From the NCBI RefSeq assembly GCF_028198145.1, contig NZ_CP116338.1, positions 248,001 to 312,000 of the forward strand: DNA of 64,000 bases. Reading direction: 5' to 3'. This DNA is from Microbacterium sp. nov. GSS16 (GTDB lineage: Bacteria > Actinomycetota > Actinomycetes > Actinomycetales > Microbacteriaceae). This document shows positions 1 to 8,613 of the stretch, piece after piece; within the stretch, counting starts at the first letter, position 1; every line of letters starts with the position of its first letter. The translations under genes and the position numbers were made by a program. The notes beneath the pieces are model-generated. The model did not search any database. It had not been told where the DNA came from and was given only the letters and a program-made list of their open reading frames with translations.

Positions 1-624
1 GTTCTGCTCCGGCCGGGCATCCTGAGTGCGGATCACCTGCGGCTGCACCTGGGACACGACGGCCGCGAGCGTCTCGATGAGCTGCGGCAGTGTGTACGTC
101 TGCGACGCGTCCACCGCGGAGATCGAAGGGATCGCGCCTGTCCAGAGTCTCATCAACGACTGATTGCCCGTGCCGGCCGTGCCGTTGCCCTGGATCCCCC
201 CGTCGGGGAGGCGCAGATAGATGAAGGCGGATCGGCCGCCGGCGAGAGCCGCCGTGGCCACGGATCTGCCTGCGTAGGTGCGGTTCTGCAGCTGCCACGC
301 CGTCTCAGGCGCCAGCCCCAGCATGTGCGCGTAGGCGGCGCGTGGCCCCGCCTCCCGCTCCTGCCAGTAGCTCGTGGGCATCCCCACGTCACCGGCAGTG
401 AGGAAGACGGTCGTGACGCAGGCACCGGCGTCGAGGTCGTGCTGTATGTCCGGGTTCATGAACAGCAGGTCGTCGTCCTGATGGGCGACGATCGTCAGAG
501 ATCTGCTCGTGCACGCGTCCGCTGCCTGCGCCGGCAGAGCCGCCAGACCTGTGAGCGTCGCGGCCATGACTGTCACGGTGGCCGCGGAAAGCGCCCTCGC
601 CAGTCGTCCCCTTGTTCTGAACAC
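1..624 (-). CDS. Secreted PIG-L/LmbE-family deacetylase (3' end cut by window edge)
   Basis: Read on the minus strand from a GTG at 624, preceded by GGGGA seven bases upstream, the frame stays open to the window edge (208 codons seen). It begins with an Arg-rich stretch, a hydrophobic core and an Ala-x-Ala site, which is a Sec signal peptide. About 45 residues in comes AHQDDDLLFMNPD, the zinc-binding AHxDD motif of the PIG-L/LmbE fold, followed by TTVFLTAGD. Enzymes of this family remove N-acetyl groups from amino sugars, and a secreted one would act on envelope or extracellular glycans. The C-terminal histidine motif lies outside the window. It is divergent from the next lipoprotein gene. 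Family is clear; substrate is inferred. Confidence 0.85.
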   Translation of the reverse strand, partial: MFRTRGRLARALSAATVTVMAATLTGLAALPAQAADACTSRSLTIVAHQDDDLLFMNPDIQHDLDAGACVTTVFLTAGDVGMPTSYWQEREAGPRAAYAHMLGLAPETAWQLQNRTYAGRSVATAALAGGRSAFIYLRLPDGGIQGNGTAGTGNQSLMRLWTGAIPSISAVDASQTYTLPQLIETLAAVVSQVQPQVIRTQDARPEQN

Positions 625-800
625 GGCAGATCCCCAGTGCGTGTCGACATCCGCCTCGCAGCGGATGATCCCATAGACAGTCACCCCAGATGACTGCTTG
701 CACTGACTCTAGTGCTCGCGCGTCTCGCGCACAATGCGAACCATGCTGGCGACGATCGCGCCGTTCACCTAGCCTTTCCCTATTACTGGGGGTGATCATC

Positions 801-1634
801 GTGGCCAAGCCCTACGTTCTGTGCGCGCTCATCGCCGCGTTCGGCGTCATGCTGATCGGCTGTACTGCCTCGGCGGGCGCGCCGACGCCGTCCACCGCGC
901 CGCCTTCCATCACGCCAACCGATAGAACATCGCCGGCTGCGGCCTCCATCGTCAACGCGCCGCTGAGCGCGGAGGCACTCGAACGAGTTGACGAGCAGCG
1001 CATCTTCTTCGCCCACCGCTCGGTCGGAGAGGACATAGTGACGATGGGTCTGCCGCAGGTCTTCCGCCGATACGATGTCCCGCCGCTGCGCGTGGTCGAC
1101 GGGCTGCCCGACGGCGCGGGGTCACTGGGCAACCACTGGCTGGATCAGACCGACGATCCCGGCACCAAACTCGACGACTTCAAGACGTGGATCCGCGATG
1201 AAGGCGTGCCTGCGCACGCCGATATCGCCGTGATGAAACTGGGGTACGTCGATGTGACCGCCGACACCGACGTGCTGGCGCTATTCGACGCCTACCGCTC
1301 GATGATGGAGGAGCTTGAGAGCGCGTACCCCCAACTCACGTTTCTGCACGTGACCGTATCCGTGACCGACTGGGTTCCCGAGAACAACGCCGCGATCGAG
1401 AGGTACAACCAGCTGATGCGCGCGGAGTATGGGGCGGGCGGTCTGCTGTTCGACCTCGCCGCCGCGATCTCGACGTGTTCCGATGGCGAAGCGAATCTCC
1501 ACGTCACCGAGAGAGGCCAGGCCTACCACCGGATCTGCCCGGAATACACGAGGGACGGCGGCCATCTGAACGAGCGCGGAGCTGAGGTGGCAGCGGAGGA
1601 GTTCCTCCGGCAACTCGCGGCGATCAGCCGCTGA
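801..1634 (+). CDS. Putative SGNH-hydrolase-like lipoprotein (paralogue of the 9038-9883 gene)
   Basis: GTG start at 801 chosen because GGGGGTG lies about six bases upstream; longer readings run into the divergent promoter region. The N-terminus is a lipoprotein signal with a GC lipobox near residue 18, then a Ser/Thr/Pro linker. The core has FFAHRSVGEDI, a VMKLGYVDVTADTD block, and DGGHLNERG near the C-terminus. A terminal Asp-x-x-His with Asn resembles block V of SGNH/GDSL esterases and HxSVG may supply the serine, but I do not see a textbook GDSL block. The product of 9038-9883 has the same three blocks. Likely a cell-surface esterase or acyl-transfer enzyme acting on a glycan; function is inferred. 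Confidence 0.7.
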   Translation: MAKPYVLCALIAAFGVMLIGCTASAGAPTPSTAPPSITPTDRTSPAAASIVNAPLSAEALERVDEQRIFFAHRSVGEDIVTMGLPQVFRRYDVPPLRVVDGLPDGAGSLGNHWLDQTDDPGTKLDDFKTWIRDEGVPAHADIAVMKLGYVDVTADTDVLALFDAYRSMMEELESAYPQLTFLHVTVSVTDWVPENNAAIERYNQLMRAEYGAGGLLFDLAAAISTCSDGEANLHVTERGQAYHRICPEYTRDGGHLNERGAEVAAEEFLRQLAAISR

Positions 1635-3090
1635 GCCGACGAACGGCCCGCCCTCTGGCCGCGGGCGTTTCTGGCTCGCTGGCTTGCACATCGGGCGCAC
1701 CGTGGCTTGCCACCTCACGCAGCACCCGCGCGTGGGCAGACAGCATCGTTTCGAGCGCGAATGCCTCCGGCAGCGCCGCTCGCGGCCGTGACGAGCGTTC
1801 TGCCTGACGGTTCAGCGCTTCGGCGAATATCGTGCGATTGCTCTGGCGCCAGCGGCGTCGCTCGCGTGCGACGGCCCAATGCGAGACGTCGCGACTCGCA
1901 CGAGGCACCACTTCGCCCATTTGCGCGTCGGCCGCGATCAGCTGTGCAGCGAAGCCGACGTCCGAGAGCACGACGGGCACGCCCATCGCCACCGCCTCCA
2001 GCGCCACCATCGGCCCGCCCTCGGCGAACGAGTCCAACGCGAAGAGGTCGGCACCCGCCAGCAGCGCATCGGGATCGGAATCGGCGAGCAGATGCACTCG
2101 ATGCCCGAGCGGATGCCGCCGTCGCACGGCATCCGCTCTGCGCACCTCGAGCCAGCTTTCGGGCGCTCCGGCGATGATCAGACGCAGTCGCGGATCGGCC
2201 TGGGCGGCGAGCAGGAAGGCGTCGACCAGCCCCGCAGCATTCTTCTGATCGCTGTACCGCTGCAGCCCTAGGACAAGCACATCGTCGTCGGCGATCGGGG
2301 CGCCGACGGCGGCCGACACCTTCGCGCGCGCCGCGACGCGGGATGGTCGCAGGCGAGACGTCGTACCGGGGACGCCGTTGACCACGACATGCACATCGCG
2401 CGATCCGAGCCGAGCGATGAAGAAGTTTCGCACTGCGGCACTCACCGCGATGCTGGGCCCCGCGTCCGCGGTGAATTCCGTGAGCGCCAGCCAGACGCGC
2501 CGGCTCAGGTACGCCTCCATCGCGTGGAACACCATGACGCTTCGGCGGGCATACGGGGCCAGCGCAGCGAGCAAGTCCGGTTCGAGGCGGTGCACCTGGA
2601 TCACATCGGGATTGCTGCGACGGACGTGCTCGGCCAGCATCTCGTTCGGCACCAGCGAAACACGCGCGCCCTGAGCGCGGATCTCGTCGGCGCAGCGCCC
2701 GCCCGCGGTGCAGACGACCTCCACCTCGATGCCATGAGCGGGAAGGCCGAGGGCGAGGGCGGCGACGACCGTCTCCACTCCGCCCGAGTCGAGCGCCCCC
2801 GCGACGATCATGCAGGTCGTGCCGCTCACTGCAAGGCGCCGCAGGTCAGCGTCGCGCGGTGCTGCGGAGGCGTCGCAGCGCGCCGCCTCGGCGCAGGCCG
2901 CGGTTTCGGCCGCGGCGCCATCCCGCGGCACGCACGGCAGCCCGCCGGGGAGACGGAGCGCGTTCATCGCGCGTCGCCAGTGCCCGAAACGATAACGCGG
3001 CGGGATGACGTCGGTGATGATGGTCAGCGCCTGCAGCACGATCCAGGGGGCGCCGTCGCGCAGCCGAGTTCGGCGACGATCACGCTCCAC
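1624..3090 (-). CDS. GT4-type glycosyltransferase
   Basis: About 488 residues. The GTG at 3090 overlaps the end of the flippase gene and is the first sensible start; a later start cannot be excluded because residues 1 to about 70 are poorly conserved in type. The N-terminal Rossmann half carries AGALDSGGVETVV, the acceptor-side glycine loop. The C-terminal half has LGLQRYSDQKN and the donor-binding SFAEGGPMVALEAVAMGVPVV region with the E-x7-E spacing of GT4 enzymes. These retaining enzymes move a sugar from a nucleotide donor on the cytoplasmic face of the membrane. Its coupling to a flippase gene points to assembly of a lipid-linked glycan. Its stop codon overlaps the convergent lipoprotein gene by 11 bases. 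Confidence 0.85.
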   Translation of the reverse strand: MERDRRRTRLRDGAPWIVLQALTIITDVIPPRYRFGHWRRAMNALRLPGGLPCVPRDGAAAETAACAEAARCDASAAPRDADLRRLAVSGTTCMIVAGALDSGGVETVVAALALGLPAHGIEVEVVCTAGGRCADEIRAQGARVSLVPNEMLAEHVRRSNPDVIQVHRLEPDLLAALAPYARRSVMVFHAMEAYLSRRVWLALTEFTADAGPSIAVSAAVRNFFIARLGSRDVHVVVNGVPGTTSRLRPSRVAARAKVSAAVGAPIADDDVLVLGLQRYSDQKNAAGLVDAFLLAAQADPRLRLIIAGAPESWLEVRRADAVRRRHPLGHRVHLLADSDPDALLAGADLFALDSFAEGGPMVALEAVAMGVPVVLSDVGFAAQLIAADAQMGEVVPRASRDVSHWAVARERRRWRQSNRTIFAEALNRQAERSSRPRAALPEAFALETMLSAHARVLREVASHGAPDVQASEPETPAARGRAVRRLSG

Positions 3091-4531
3091 TGCGCACAAG
3101 ACGAAGCTCCCGTCGTCCCCATGACCACATCGAGGCGCCGTAGACCGCGACAGCGGCTGCGCCGCCGACCAGCAGCGCGGCGATCGGCTCATCGATGAGC
3201 ATCCGCGCCCCGGTGGCGACCGCGATGGCCGGAATCGCGCCCAGCGTGGGGGCGAGCGCGTCACGCAGGACCTGTCGGATACGTACGCCCGATGCGCGCA
3301 GCACGATCAGGTGCATCGGCAGGATGACGATCACCGAGACCGCGACATGCACCCAGGCAGCGCCTTCGATGCCATAGCCGGGGATGGTCATGATCATGCC
3401 CGCAGTGAGCAGCACGATCCAGACGATCTGAATGTAAAGCACCGGCCGCGACCGGCCCTGCGCGTAAAGGAACCCCGTGGCGATATCGAACACCACGCGA
3501 AGCGCGCCGTAGATGCCCAGCGCTGCGAGCACCGGCGCCGCGGGCAGCCACCGTTCGCCATAGAGAACGCTGATCACCGGTGCGCTGAGCGTTGCGAGAA
3601 GCCCACACGTCGGCAGCGCGAGCGCCCAGCCGATTGCCATGAGCTTCGAGACAGCGTGGCCGGCATCGTCGGTACGAGAGAAATACGGCAGTGAGATCGA
3701 GCGCACGACCTGCGAGAGCGCGCTCATCGGCCAGCTGGAGATGTTGAACGCCAGGGTGTAGAAACCGAGCGCCGTGACGCCGGCCATACGTGCGAGCACG
3801 ATGTTGTCGACGTTCAGCAGCGCCCAGGCGATGAGGTTCGCAATGGCGATCGGCAGACCGAACGCCAGGATCGGGCGGAGCCGTTCGCGGTCGAGACCGA
3901 AACGGGGCCGCACTCCCGCAAGAACGAACTGCAGGGTCGACGCGGTCAGCTGTGCCGTCACCCGCCCGATCGCCAGGCCGATCACGCCGAAGCCGAGACC
4001 GACGAGGGTGAGGGTCACGGCAGTGTAGACGACGAAGTCGACGACGCCGATCCAGAACAACTCGCGCTGCTGGAAGCGGCGCAGCATCATGGCGTACGGC
4101 ACGATGCTCACGCCGGCGAGGAAAAGCGTCAGCGAGAGGATCGCCAGAGCGGGGGCGGCTTCGACGCTGCCCAGCAGCTCTGCGAGACCGGTGCTCGTCA
4201 CCATGGTGAGCGTGGTGGTGACCACTCCGGTGATCAGCCCGAGTGTCGCGATCGTCGGCGCGATCCGCTCGGGCTCCTCGCTGCGCACCAGATCCGACGA
4301 CAAGCCCAGATCGGCCACTGTCATGACGATCGACTGCACCGCCAGCGCGATCGCGAACACGCCGAACTGCTCGGGGGTGAGGATGCGCGCCAGGATGATC
4401 CCCACGACCAGGCTCCCGGCGCGAAGCACGATCGAGCTCACGCCGCTCCACGCCGCTCCCCGCACCGCCCGTGTGCGCAGCGAACGATCGTCGCCCGCGG
4501 TGCTTCGGCCTGCGCGCTCACGCAACGACAT
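3080..4531 (-). CDS. Oligosaccharide flippase (Wzx/MATE-like polysaccharide exporter)
   Basis: 483 residues, the usual size for the oligosaccharide flippase family (MVF/MATE clan), with about 12-14 hydrophobic segments. The N-terminal stretch with GIILARILTPEQFGVFA is typical of lipopolysaccharide O-unit and teichuronic acid transporters, as is NVDNIVLARMAG near the middle. It would flip a lipid-linked glycan from the inner to the outer leaflet. Its start overlaps the acetyltransferase stop by 14 bases, and its stop is overlapped by the glycosyltransferase start, so the four genes ACP, acetyltransferase, flippase and glycosyltransferase read as one operon. Confidence 0.92.
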   Translation of the reverse strand: MSLRERAGRSTAGDDRSLRTRAVRGAAWSGVSSIVLRAGSLVVGIILARILTPEQFGVFAIALAVQSIVMTVADLGLSSDLVRSEEPERIAPTIATLGLITGVVTTTLTMVTSTGLAELLGSVEAAPALAILSLTLFLAGVSIVPYAMMLRRFQQRELFWIGVVDFVVYTAVTLTLVGLGFGVIGLAIGRVTAQLTASTLQFVLAGVRPRFGLDRERLRPILAFGLPIAIANLIAWALLNVDNIVLARMAGVTALGFYTLAFNISSWPMSALSQVVRSISLPYFSRTDDAGHAVSKLMAIGWALALPTCGLLATLSAPVISVLYGERWLPAAPVLAALGIYGALRVVFDIATGFLYAQGRSRPVLYIQIVWIVLLTAGMIMTIPGYGIEGAAWVHVAVSVIVILPMHLIVLRASGVRIRQVLRDALAPTLGAIPAIAVATGARMLIDEPIAALLVGGAAAVAVYGASMWSWGRRELRLVRSGA

Positions 4532-5132
4532 GACCGAGCATCTCGCGGTTGTCGTAGTCCTGCGTCACCACACGGCCGGGTACACCCGCCACCAGCGCGC
4601 GCGGCGGCACGTCGCGCGACAGCACCGTGCCCGCCGAGATCGTCGCGCCGTTGCCGACGCGGATCGCTCCGACGATCGTCGCGCCGGGACCGATCCATAC
4701 ACTGTCGCCGATCTCGGGCAGACCCTGGTCGCCGCGCGACGCGCGCTGTCCGATCGTCACGTTCTGGTGAATCACCACGTTTCTGCCGATCTTCGCACCG
4801 CCGATGATCACCCCGTGGCGGTGCATCAGGAGCAAGCCCGGCCCGATGTCTGCCTTCGGAGAAATGTCGCAGTGATCCACGTGCGTCGTCCAACGGTTCC
4901 AGACCCTGTGGAGGATGACCAGTGGCAGCGCTGCGAGCGGCGCGCGCGCTCGCATCCGCTCAGCGAACCGCCCGAACCTGTGGCATGCCACGCAGTGCAG
5001 CTCGGAGTTCGAGAGCACGAAGCCGATGCGGCGCGGCAGCGACGTGCGTTCGCCGTCGAGAAAGGATGCGGTCATGCGCGCGAGGTCAGCGGCGAGCGGG
5101 TTGCGTCGGCGCCCCTCGATGCTCTTGAACAT
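4518..5132 (-). CDS. Serine-acetyltransferase-like left-handed beta-helix O-acetyltransferase
   Basis: ATG at 5132 was chosen, 13 bases after the ACP stop; upstream codons would overlap the ACP gene. The 204-residue product has an alpha-helical N-terminus and then hexapeptide repeats (ISPKADIGPGLLL, GAKIGRNVVIHQNVTIG, GDSVWIGPGATIVGAI, GNGATISAGTVL), the acyl-CoA-binding beta-helix of the SAT/CysE group. Two histidines in the helix region (LLLMHRHGVIIGG) fit the catalytic site. In this setting it is more likely to acetylate a glycan or an ACP-bound intermediate than to make O-acetylserine, since it is wedged between an ACP and a flippase; that is inference. Genuine CysE remains possible. Confidence 0.85.
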   Translation of the reverse strand: MFKSIEGRRRNPLAADLARMTASFLDGERTSLPRRIGFVLSNSELHCVACHRFGRFAERMRARAPLAALPLVILHRVWNRWTTHVDHCDISPKADIGPGLLLMHRHGVIIGGAKIGRNVVIHQNVTIGQRASRGDQGLPEIGDSVWIGPGATIVGAIRVGNGATISAGTVLSRDVPPRALVAGVPGRVVTQDYDNREMLGHVVA

Positions 5133-5145
5133 CGCCGTGTCGCCG

Positions 5146-5397
5146 TCAGGAGCGTGTCTTGGCCGCGATGAAGCGCGCAAGGTTCTCGATCGAGTCGAGA
5201 TTCTCGGGAACCGACTCGTCATCGTCGACGTGCAGCCTGAATTCCGCTTCGAGGAACTCGATCAGCTCGAGCACACCCGTCGAGTCGATCACTCCCGTCT
5301 CGAGCAGAGAGTCCGTTCGCAAAGGCATCCGGTCGGCATCGCCGAACAGGAAGCTGCTGAGGATGAAATCCTCGATGCGCGCGTCGACAGTGAGCAT
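5146..5397 (-). CDS. Acyl carrier protein
   Basis: 83 residues, preceded by AAGGGGA eight bases before ATG 5397. It has the four-helix ACP pattern with LLETGVIDSTGVLELIEF; Ser39 of the Asp-Ser pair at the start of helix II is the predicted 4'-phosphopantetheine site. The C-terminus ENLDSIENLARFIA is standard. A stand-alone ACP in a glycan-type operon implies that an acyl or aminoacyl group is activated as a thioester; the divergent arm of the island encodes a PPTase and an AMP-ligase that would modify and load it. It is the first gene of the leftward operon. Confidence 0.93.
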   Translation of the reverse strand: MLTVDARIEDFILSSFLFGDADRMPLRTDSLLETGVIDSTGVLELIEFLEAEFRLHVDDDESVPENLDSIENLARFIAAKTRS

Positions 5398-5454
5398 GGT
5401 CGTTCCCCTTTTGTCCCCTACGCGGCGATTGCCGTTCCCCCTAGAACGACCCTC

Positions 5455-5482
5455 TTGTCCCCAGACCCGCGTGCTCTATTGT
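5455..5482 (+). promoter_or_regulatory. Candidate promoter for the asnB/nadE arm
   Basis: TTGTCC at 5455-5460 and TATTGT at 5477-5482 are separated by 16 bases and precede the small ORF and asnB. The palindrome GTGCTTAGCAC follows directly after the -10 box and could be an operator. By position only; no start site is known. Confidence 0.4.
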
Positions 5483-5530
5483 GCTTAGCACGGCTGCATG
5501 CCGTGCGTCGCTCAGCCAGAAGGATACTCC

Positions 5531-5581
5531 ATGATCCCCTGCATGTCTGCTCTTTCGACCTCCGCCGCGGGCGGGTGCTGA
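5531..5581 (+). CDS. 16-residue upstream ORF (leader peptide candidate) of asnB
   Basis: An AGAAGGA Shine-Dalgarno at 5518-5524 sits six bases before ATG 5531. The ORF MIPCMSALSTSAAGGC ends in TGA one base before the asnB ATG (TGAcATG). No comparable ribosome-binding site lies directly before asnB itself, so its translation may depend on re-initiation after this peptide. It might be a leader peptide, a coupling device, or an unrecognised small product; no family is recognised. Confidence 0.35.
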   Translation: MIPCMSALSTSAAGGC

Positions 5582-5582
5582 C

Positions 5583-7616
5583 ATGTGCGGCGTGTGCGGC
5601 GTCTACGACCCGGATGGGGCTGCCCCGCTCGAGCTGATCCTGCGCATGATGACCGCGCTCCGCCACCGGGGGCCCGACGGCAGTGGATGGTACCGCGACG
5701 ACGTCATGGCGCTCGGGCACACCCGGCTGTCGATCGTCGACCTCGCGGGGGGCACCCAGCCCATGGCTGGCGAGGAGGAGCGGGTGTGGGTGGTCTTCAA
5801 CGGCGAGATCTTCAACCACGTCGAGCTGGCACGCGAGCTGACCGCCCGCGGGCATCGGTTCCGGACCGCCAGCGACACCGAGGTGATCGTGCACGCCTGG
5901 GAGGAGTGGGGGCCCGACTGCTTCCGCCGTTTCAACGGCCAGTGGGCGCTCGCTCTGTGGGACCGGGTCGCGCGGCAGCTGGTGCTCTCGCGCGACCGTT
6001 ACGGCATCCACCCGCTGTTCTACGCTGCCACCGGGCGGCGCGTCGCCTTCGCCTCCGAGATCAAGGCGCTGTTCTGCGATCCGGGCGTCCGCCGCGAGCT
6101 CGACCCCGACGGCCTCGATGACCTGCTGACGACCTGGTCGGCCGGCGCTCCGCGAACGCTGTTCGAGGGCATCCGGCAGGTGCTGCCAGGCACCTGGCTG
6201 ACGATCGACGCGCGCGGGATGACGACCGGCGAGTACTGGGCGCCCGCGTTCCCGCCGCAGGGCTCGGAGCCCGACCGCGACATCGACGAGAACACAGAGC
6301 GCCTGCGGGAGGCCGTCGTCGACGCGACCAGACTGCGGTTCCAACGCAGCGACGTGCCGGTCGGCGCGTATCTGTCCGGCGGGATCGATTCAGCGGTCAC
6401 CGCAGCCGTCATCGCCGGATTCGCCGACACCGAGGTGCACACCTTCTCTCTGCGGTTCACCGACGCCGAGTTCGACGAGGGCCATCACCAGCAGCTCATG
6501 CACGAGCGACTGGGCACGGCCCATCGCGAGCTCGTGGTCAGCGGCCGCGACATCGCAGAGGCGCTGCCCGAGGTGGTGTGGCACGCCGAGAGTGCGCTGC
6601 TGCGCGCTGCACCCGCCCCCATGATGCTGCTCTCCCGGCTCGTGCACGCCGAGGGCTACAAGGTGGTGGTCACCGGCGAGGGCGCCGACGAAGTGCTCGC
6701 GGGCTACGACATCTTCCGTGAGGCGAAGGTGCGTGCGCTGATGGCCGAGGAGACGGATCCGGATGCCAGGCTGCGCCTGGTCGAGCAGCTCTACCCCTGG
6801 ATGCGGCGCTCGCCCGCTCAGGTGCCGGCGTTCGCCCAGTCGTTCTTCAACCGTCCCTTCGACCCCGACGATCTCGTCCTCTCGCACCGCCCGCGCTGGC
6901 AGACCACGTCCTCGATCCAGTCGATGCTCGCGCCCGACCTGCGCGTATCCGGAAGCGCCGCAGCCGATCGCGTGATCGCAGCGATCCCCGCCGGCGCCGA
7001 CCGGTGGGATCCGCTGTCTCGAGCGCAGTGGCTCGAGATGCGCACCCTGCTGCCCGGCTACCTGCTGTCATCGCAGGGCGATCGGATGCTGATGGCCGCC
7101 TCGGTCGAGGGACGCTTCCCGTTTCTCGATCATCGGGTCTTCGAGGTCGCCGCGCGCATCCCGGCCGAGCAGAAGCTGCGCGGGCTCGACGAGAAGCACC
7201 TGCTCAAGCGGGCGTTCGCCGACCTGGTGCCGGCGGAGATCATCGACCGGCCCAAGCAGCCCTACCGCGCGCCCGACGCGGCGAGTATCTTCGTCGCTGA
7301 CGCGCCCGGCCGGCTGACCGAGGCGACGTCGCCCGACGCGGTCACCGCCGCGGGCATCTGGGACCCGCGTGCCGTGCAGCTGCTCTGGGACAAGGCACTA
7401 CGCAGCGGCGGACGCGGCATGGGCAACACCGACAACATGCGGGTGATGGCCGTGCTGACCTCGCAGCTGCTGCACCAGATGCTCGTGCAGGACTGGCGTG
7501 CGCCCGAGCCGACGCCGCCCACACCGGTCGCGGCGTTCCACCGCACCACGATCGGCACCCGAGAGCCGGTTGATCACAGGATGTCCGGTATGGGGCCGGC
7601 TGACCAGGGGAGATGA
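5583..7616 (+). CDS. asnB: Asparagine synthetase (glutamine-hydrolysing)-like amidotransferase
   Basis: 677 residues. The start is fixed by Met-Cys-Gly-Val-Cys-Gly: after Met removal, Cys2 is the N-terminal nucleophile of class II glutamine amidotransferases. The glutaminase domain spans about residues 1-210; the synthetase domain contains the ATP pyrophosphatase loop SGGIDSAVTAAV near residue 265, TGEGADEVLAGYD, and SVEGRFPFLDHRVFE. The length and layout match AsnB; the last 40 residues are a Pro-rich tail. It uses glutamine and ATP to turn a carboxylate into an amide. Beside a NadE-like gene and opposite an ACP gene, it may amidate a pathway intermediate such as a uronic acid or acyl-ACP, rather than aspartate; this is inference. 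Confidence 0.92.
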   Translation: MCGVCGVYDPDGAAPLELILRMMTALRHRGPDGSGWYRDDVMALGHTRLSIVDLAGGTQPMAGEEERVWVVFNGEIFNHVELARELTARGHRFRTASDTEVIVHAWEEWGPDCFRRFNGQWALALWDRVARQLVLSRDRYGIHPLFYAATGRRVAFASEIKALFCDPGVRRELDPDGLDDLLTTWSAGAPRTLFEGIRQVLPGTWLTIDARGMTTGEYWAPAFPPQGSEPDRDIDENTERLREAVVDATRLRFQRSDVPVGAYLSGGIDSAVTAAVIAGFADTEVHTFSLRFTDAEFDEGHHQQLMHERLGTAHRELVVSGRDIAEALPEVVWHAESALLRAAPAPMMLLSRLVHAEGYKVVVTGEGADEVLAGYDIFREAKVRALMAEETDPDARLRLVEQLYPWMRRSPAQVPAFAQSFFNRPFDPDDLVLSHRPRWQTTSSIQSMLAPDLRVSGSAAADRVIAAIPAGADRWDPLSRAQWLEMRTLLPGYLLSSQGDRMLMAASVEGRFPFLDHRVFEVAARIPAEQKLRGLDEKHLLKRAFADLVPAEIIDRPKQPYRAPDAASIFVADAPGRLTEATSPDAVTAAGIWDPRAVQLLWDKALRSGGRGMGNTDNMRVMAVLTSQLLHQMLVQDWRAPEPTPPTPVAAFHRTTIGTREPVDHRMSGMGPADQGR

Positions 7617-7617
7617 C

Positions 7618-8613
7618 ATGACGGATTTCGGAGCACAGAGCCTCGCGATCGACGAGGCCGCGGAGGTCGAGCGCATCTGCGAGCGCCTACGGCGCTACGT
7701 GTCGGCGGCGCGTCGCCGTGGGCTGGTGGTTGCGGTGTCGGGCGGCATCGACTCCAGCGTCGTAGCCGCACTCAGTGCGCGCGCGCTGGGACCCGAGCGA
7801 GTCTTCGCCCTGCACCTGCCCGAGCAGGAGTCGTCGAGCGAGACACTGTCGTACAGCACCGAACTCACCGACTGGCTCGGCGTGGACTCGGTCGTCGAGA
7901 ACATCACGCCGATCCTCACGGCCGCCGGCTGCTATCGCCGACGCGACGACGCGATCCGCTCGGTGATCCCGCAGTTCGGCGAAGGGTGGAAGTCGAAGAT
8001 CGTGCTGCCGAGCGTGGTGGACTCGGATGCTCTGCGGCTGTTCTCGGTGGTCGCCGAATCGCCTCAGGGCGAGCAGGTGACCGCGCGACTGACGTCTGCC
8101 GCTTACCTCGAGATCGTCGCCGCCTCGAACTTCAAGCAGCGCACTCGCAAGATGCTCGAGTACTATCACGCCGATCGTCTGAACTACGCGGTGGCGGGAA
8201 CCCCCAACCGACTCGAATACGACCAGGGATTCTTCGTCAAGCTCGGCGACGGCGCCGCCGACATAAAGCCCATCGCCCACCTGTACAAGACTCAGGTCTA
8301 TGCGCTCGCAGCGTACCTGGGCGTGCCAGAGTCGATCCGCTCGCGCCAGCCCACCACCGACACCTACTCGATGCCGCAGTCGCAGGAGGAATTCTACTTC
8401 TCGCTCCCCTACTCGCTAATGGATCTATGCCTGTTCGGACTGAACCACGGCGTCGATGCAGAGACGGTGGCGACAGCCGCGGATCTTCGCCCCGATCAGG
8501 TCGAGCGCGTCTTCCGCGACATCGAGCAGAAGCGACGCAGCACCGCCTACCTGCATGAGGCACCGGTGCTCATCGAGCCGGTCGAGGAGCGGTCCCGGCT
8601 GGAACTCGTCTGA
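7618..8613 (+). CDS. NAD+ synthetase-like ATP pyrophosphatase (NadE family)
   Basis: ATG 7618 follows AGGGGAGA and is one base past the asnB stop (TGAcATG). The 331-residue product has the PP-loop SGGIDSSVVAAL from about residue 41, and the NadE block GTPNRLEYDQGFFVKLGDGAADIKPIAHLYKTQV is recognisable from its KLGDGAADIKPIAHLYKTQ core. QSQEEFYFSLPY is a later substrate-side motif. It is longer than ammonia-dependent NadE (about 275 residues) and has no glutaminase domain. Canonical role: amidation of an adenylated carboxylate with ammonia. Located next to a glutamine-using AsnB in a glycan-type island, it is probably a specialised paralogue, but true NAD synthesis is possible. Its last 189 bases overlap the PPTase gene on the other strand. 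Confidence 0.87.
   Translation: MTDFGAQSLAIDEAAEVERICERLRRYVSAARRRGLVVAVSGGIDSSVVAALSARALGPERVFALHLPEQESSSETLSYSTELTDWLGVDSVVENITPILTAAGCYRRRDDAIRSVIPQFGEGWKSKIVLPSVVDSDALRLFSVVAESPQGEQVTARLTSAAYLEIVAASNFKQRTRKMLEYYHADRLNYAVAGTPNRLEYDQGFFVKLGDGAADIKPIAHLYKTQVYALAAYLGVPESIRSRQPTTDTYSMPQSQEEFYFSLPYSLMDLCLFGLNHGVDAETVATAADLRPDQVERVFRDIEQKRRSTAYLHEAPVLIEPVEERSRLELV

Noticed and set aside
7618..8613. Calling this gene plain nadE for NAD synthesis
   Set aside because: The family is clear, but length and neighbours suggest a specialised paralogue, so the symbol is left blank.
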